64,000 nt of DNA from Acanthopleura granulata. Taxonomy: Eukaryota; Mollusca; Polyplacophora; Chitonida; Chitonidae. The stretch lies in contig JABBOT010000012.1 in assembly GCA_016165875.1 (NCBI GenBank), positions 7,161,534-7,225,533 of the forward strand, read 5' to 3'. Both the position numbers and the translations under genes were made by a program. Positions 59,937-64,000 of this stretch are shown here, piece by piece. The stretch's first letter is position 1. Every line of letters starts with the position of its first letter. The notes beneath the pieces are model-generated. The model made no database searches and was not told where the DNA came from. It saw only the letters and a program-made list of their open reading frames with translations.

Positions 59937-61540
59937 CTCCAAGAGAACTACGCGTAACCTAATTACGCACGTTTTTGTTCCCACCATAGTGACCTAAGAC
60001 CACAATATCACACCAAGTGCCGGGTAAACTCCGGCCTATTTATAAAGATCGTGTAATGCTTCAGAAACAAAATTTCGAAATATCGTTGTGGCCAAAAGAT
60101 ACCAGGTGTGCATAATTTTGCGTATAAAAAGTAATAGTCATCTACTAGGAGTATTCATATCTTTTCACATCTATCAGCCTGATACATATTATACAAAACC
60201 TAAAGCCGTGTAAACAGTGCATCATGAAAACGAATACTTGAAACAAAGCTTTCGAGGACAAAAGATTAATCCGCACTTATTCTCGGATGATTTGTAGCTT
60301 GCCAGACTAGACAAATAAGACTTGGCTCATACGTCTTTTTCTTGCTCAGGAAGGTGTTCCCTTATCTACGACGTCTGTACGTAGGGTGCAATCACAAAAA
60401 TGGACTGAGCGTTGAAAGTAAATACGACCGTCCTTATAATATCTGTCATAATGGGTTGCCTGTAACGTGTGCGTCAGACACCATCTATCAACCAAACAAG
60501 ATTGAGCTTTCCTGGAATGCAAGACTCGCCATTCTAACAAGAAGAACTAATCTGCTGATGTTTGTCAAGTTTATTGGAAGGAGAATGAAAGCTGACATAT
60601 GTCTGTCGCTGCCTACGGTACTGTGATCCCTTGGTTGCGACTACCTAGCAGGCGTAGACTAATTAAATTTTGTCGCACTTAAAAAGTTTCGGGAAAGTAT
60701 TGAAATTGACAAAGAATAATGACTCCATGCTCTTCTAGTCGGAGTGATAACTGAAAAAAGTTTCCAATGAATGAACCACACTTTTTTGTCTCCCGTAAAA
60801 GAAATTTTAAAATGAACAAATTTTAAAACATTCAATTTAATATGGTTAGTTGTTGTTTTTAATTGGTAACCGTACATCTAGGCATAATTTACAAATCCAT
60901 ATCTGTGTAGCGTTTGCTTGTTTATTCATATTAATGTATGGAGGTAGCCGGTGGTCATAATCACGTCAAAGCAGTTTCCTTTTCTAGTACTGGTTTCATG
61001 AAGGCACAGACAGTGTCCATGTTTCCGGTGTACACAGTTCTGACGTATTACCCAATCTTTTCTAAACGTCTCAAAGCGAAAGCGAGATTCTTTCAGCTTT
61101 TCTTCGTTCACAACCAGAATGCCGCAAACAAAAATGGTAGTTTCCTTTTTAAAGACAGATTTTATTGTTTGACCACTGTTTAGCCCTGCTTACAAGAAAA
61201 CCATTATGTGTTTTTTTTAGGTGTTTAGCGCCGAAGTTTTATTTATTCAACGGTGATTTAGTTAAAAGGTGGAGGAAGCAAGGTATCTGGGTGAGGTTAA
61301 TAATGTTCGTACTATTCTTCTGACTGAAACTGCTAATACCTAGCTGAAAAAGGCACTTTAGGTGGTTAGATCTGTAAGATCTACTTAAGAGCAGTTAACT
61401 TCGCTGCACTATTTTCCACGATAAGTTACTATTAATAAAGTATAACAGTTGGAAATATAAACCTTAACTGACTGACTATGGCCGTACGCCACATCAGCAA
61501 TTCTTCACTCATACCGTTGGGAGGACATGTTTAAACGACG

Positions 61541-61699
61541 TATCAAGACGATAATAAACCTTAACTGAGGTAAACTGACAAGAGGCCGAATATGACGTGT
61601 TACGTTTGACCATTTGACCGTCATATCAAGACGATAATAAACCTTAACTGAGGTAAACTGACAAGAGGCCGAATATAACGTGTTACGTTTGACCATTTG
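61541..61699 (+). repeat. 83-bp tandem repeat, two copies
   Basis: TATCAAGACGATAATAAACC begins at 61541 and again at 61624. The two copies agree over about 76 bp with one mismatch seen (TATGACG against TATAACG), so the duplication is recent. Confidence 0.95.
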
Positions 61700-62651
61700 C
61701 CAACTAGATCTCGTCGCTGCTCTACTTGATTCTGTATGCTGTAATGTACTGTGTTTATGTGGGTTTATCGTCTGGTGTCTTCGCCTAGAGTTCCAGGACG
61801 ACAGCATTGTTAATGTGCAAGCATGGCGGCTGGCCTGCCAGACAGGTAGACACCTTGATATTACCGCAACTCCACCTCGAACCGCAAATAAACCAATTTG
61901 ACCAATTCCACCATGAGTACACGCAACTATGTTGACCCCAAGGTCGAAAGATACACAAGCCCACATCCCGTCCATATTTTAGGCGCCAGATTGTTAACAC
62001 TGAGATAAAAATTACTGGGGCCTAGGAACGGGATAGTGCTATATTCAATGCTTATCTGCTGATAAAGACCGTTGCAACAATAAAAAAGACAAAAAACAAA
62101 CTGGAGGCGTTCAGTATTTTCAGACAATGCTCGACAATTTCAACGATTTGGATGATAATTACAATCAATAATGTTGAGAAAAAAAACTTGTCTACAGTGT
62201 AACAGCAGTAAAGATACATCTTAGTTTCTGCTGGCATCATTAGGTGACATTGGTAAAGACGTCGATAAAAAAACCGCTGTGGTGATTAAGCTGTACTTTT
62301 TGTTTTCCGTCTAAAAAGTATCAATGAATGAAGTTCTGAAAAATTAACATGGAAGAGCATTGATTATACATCTGAATTTCTGTCGGTATCATTAGATAAC
62401 ACTGGTGAGTACAAAAATCTGGCCTGGTAAAACTATGTGGTGATAAAGCTGTACCTTTTGATTCCATATAAAACGTGTTATATGCCCGAACGTTTCACAA
62501 AACAGTTCTTACTTATGTTGTTTTACTTAATCATGACAATGTGCGTGGGGAACATAAAAAATCATGCCTAACTATATCATAATTCACATGCCTCCAAAGC
62601 AAACAGAACAGGATACAAAACTGTCGGCTAGTATTATTATTCCGATGACAT

Positions 62652-62818
62652 CCACGTTTATATCTACTTATTTAGTTGGTGTTTTACGCCGCACTCTAAA
62701 ATATTTCACTTATACCACGGCGGCGAGAATTATGGCGGGAGGGCCAAAAGGACAGGGCAATGATATACCCTCTCGATCATGGGAAACCCACGGCCATCGC
62801 CAGGTTTCCACATTTATA
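62652..62818 (-). mobile_element. SINE copy 8, rearranged, with target duplication
   Basis: Minus orientation: TTGGTGTTTTACGCCGCACT through TATACCACGGCGGC, then an unrelated-looking 35 bp (AGGACAGGGCAATGATATAC...) before AAACCCACGGCCATCGCCAG. Flanked by CCACGTTTATA (62652-62662) and CCACATTTATA (62808-62818), an 11-bp duplication with one mismatch. Confidence 0.8.
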
Positions 62819-63610
62819 ATAACCATTTGATATCTCTTGTCAGACGGAGTAGCTGACAACGCACACGGTGGTCTATCAGAATGGTCATTAGTATCAACAA
62901 AATTTCAAGGTACCGGGCTTCTCTGATGGCCTCCAAGCAACATATCTTTAACACACCATGCACGCACAGTTCGGCGATGATCTCTGGACCTATCATCGCA
63001 ACTGTAAAGTGGATATTTTTGACCTTTGTGTGAAGATCTCCAGTCTCATTAGGTTTCAAATGAGAATTAGTAAGCGATGCTTTGTCTCTAGAGACTTGAA
63101 GACAATGCAGGCATGAAGCCACGCGAAACTAAGGCGTATAATATCCAAACCACCATGATCTACTGGTATGTATGTAGAGATGGATGAGCCGTTAACTACT
63201 GGAAAGCGTGATCTGGTTCGTTAGCATGTATTTTGAGGTAGTTGCACCGTGTGGCACACACGGCCTTTCTGGTCGGTAATTTCTGGTCCGTAATTTCACA
63301 CGTAACATGGTCATCTTCGTAAATGTGGTGTGTGGTATCTACATCCAATAATGGGCAATAACTGTAAATGGAAAACAACAGTAATAACAATTACCAACGG
63401 TGATCTGAACATTCTTCAATATCTGGGCCCTGGTCGACAACAACCTCTTGCGTAGGTATCTTTCCTACTGACTCCTCAGTCCAGACTATTCTTTGTAACC
63501 AGAAACTACTCCTACATATAACTTAGATGTGCATCACAGTAAATCAGAATGACTGTCAACCAAAAGCGTCTCTACCAGACGTCAGAATGTTAATTCTGTC
63601 CCAGGCCAGC

Positions 63611-64000
63611 TTATACTTTATATTTTATACATTTTCACTCCATGCAATTCATATAACAGGATCTGACAACAGAAAACGTGATTTTCTTTTCATTGGACTG
63701 CAATGGAGGCATTTTCTTGTTTACTACAAGTGAATTACAAATACAATGACTGTCAGATGAAGTGGATATTTTATCATCGAATTCCCACCTTTCATATAAA
63801 TGTGTGTGAAAAGTGTATCAGGAAAGAGAGACATGTTAAATTAAAGTATTGGTCTCAGAGAACGGATTACTTCTCATGTCTTCGCTGTAAGCATACGTGT
63901 ATGTTGTGTGCTACATATGTATCATCAGGCAGTTTCGATAGGATAGTTTCGATTTTGGTACTGTGAATTATCTCTATTTGGATACCTTTCAGCGTTTGTT
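63611..64000. other. Window end, no gene recognised
   Basis: A plus-strand frame at 63703-63966 contains several cysteines (CLRCKHTCMLC) but matches no zinc-finger pattern I can name; treated as unsupported. Confidence 0.35.

Larger units (their letters stand above)
60415..63610 (+). repeat. Diverged segmental duplication, unit 2
   Basis: Second copy of 56650-59640 in direct orientation. It is longer than unit 1 partly because of SINE copy 8 and an 83-bp tandem duplication, neither of which is seen in unit 1. Confidence 0.65.

Noticed and set aside
60350..60626. Plus-strand frame after a strong-looking acceptor (TTTTTCTTGCTCAG)
   Set aside because: The paralogous segment at 56690-56930 has an unmatched 14-bp difference that shifts the frame, so coding is not conserved.
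1..64000. CRISPR arrays, operons, bacterial promoters, riboswitches, rRNA
   Set aside because: The sequence is eukaryotic; no regularly spaced repeats with unique spacers and no rRNA core sequences were noticed.

Overview
The window is eukaryotic. Coding exons are split by introns with GT/AG borders, genes are sparse, AT-rich non-coding DNA dominates, and there are LTR retrotransposons and many decayed SINEs. The commonest SINE has a tRNA-like head, a long conserved middle and an (AAAT)n tail. From memory, this type is abundant in molluscs and other lophotrochozoans, so a mollusc or close relative is the best guess. No species-specific marker was seen.

Layout. (1) 1-4.7 kb, minus strand: a cytochrome P450 gene of CYP2 type. 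Three consecutive exons are visible. The final exon, carrying the haem cysteine, lies beyond the left edge. A SINE with target-site duplications sits in intron 2. (2) 4.7-14.7 kb: no convincing gene; dispersed repeats, SINE pieces and one possible small exon near 11.8 kb. (3) 14.77-22.40 kb: a complete, apparently young BEL/Pao LTR retrotransposon with a 5-bp target duplication, near-identical LTRs and one open 2,048-residue gag-pol frame. (4) 22.94-27.62 kb: an older Ty3/gypsy element with a 5-bp target duplication, a tRNA-Leu-type primer site, a broken gag, an in-frame TAA between gag and protease, and four stops in integrase. (5) 27.6-33 kb: old dispersed repeats. Two of the repeat families in this window have uninterrupted copies that look like empty sites for the BEL and gypsy insertions. 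(6) 33-56 kb: SINE remnants in otherwise featureless DNA. (7) 56.6-63.6 kb: a diverged head-to-tail duplication with a unit of roughly 3 kb, containing SINEs and an 83-bp tandem repeat.

The P450 is the only host gene with good support. Everything else well supported is mobile-element derived. I did not find evidence of a new biological system. The most informative observations are the young BEL/Pao element with an unusual protease motif, the gag-pol stop and dead integrase of the gypsy element, the two empty-site paralogues, and the large diverged duplication at the right end. Percent differences were counted by eye.
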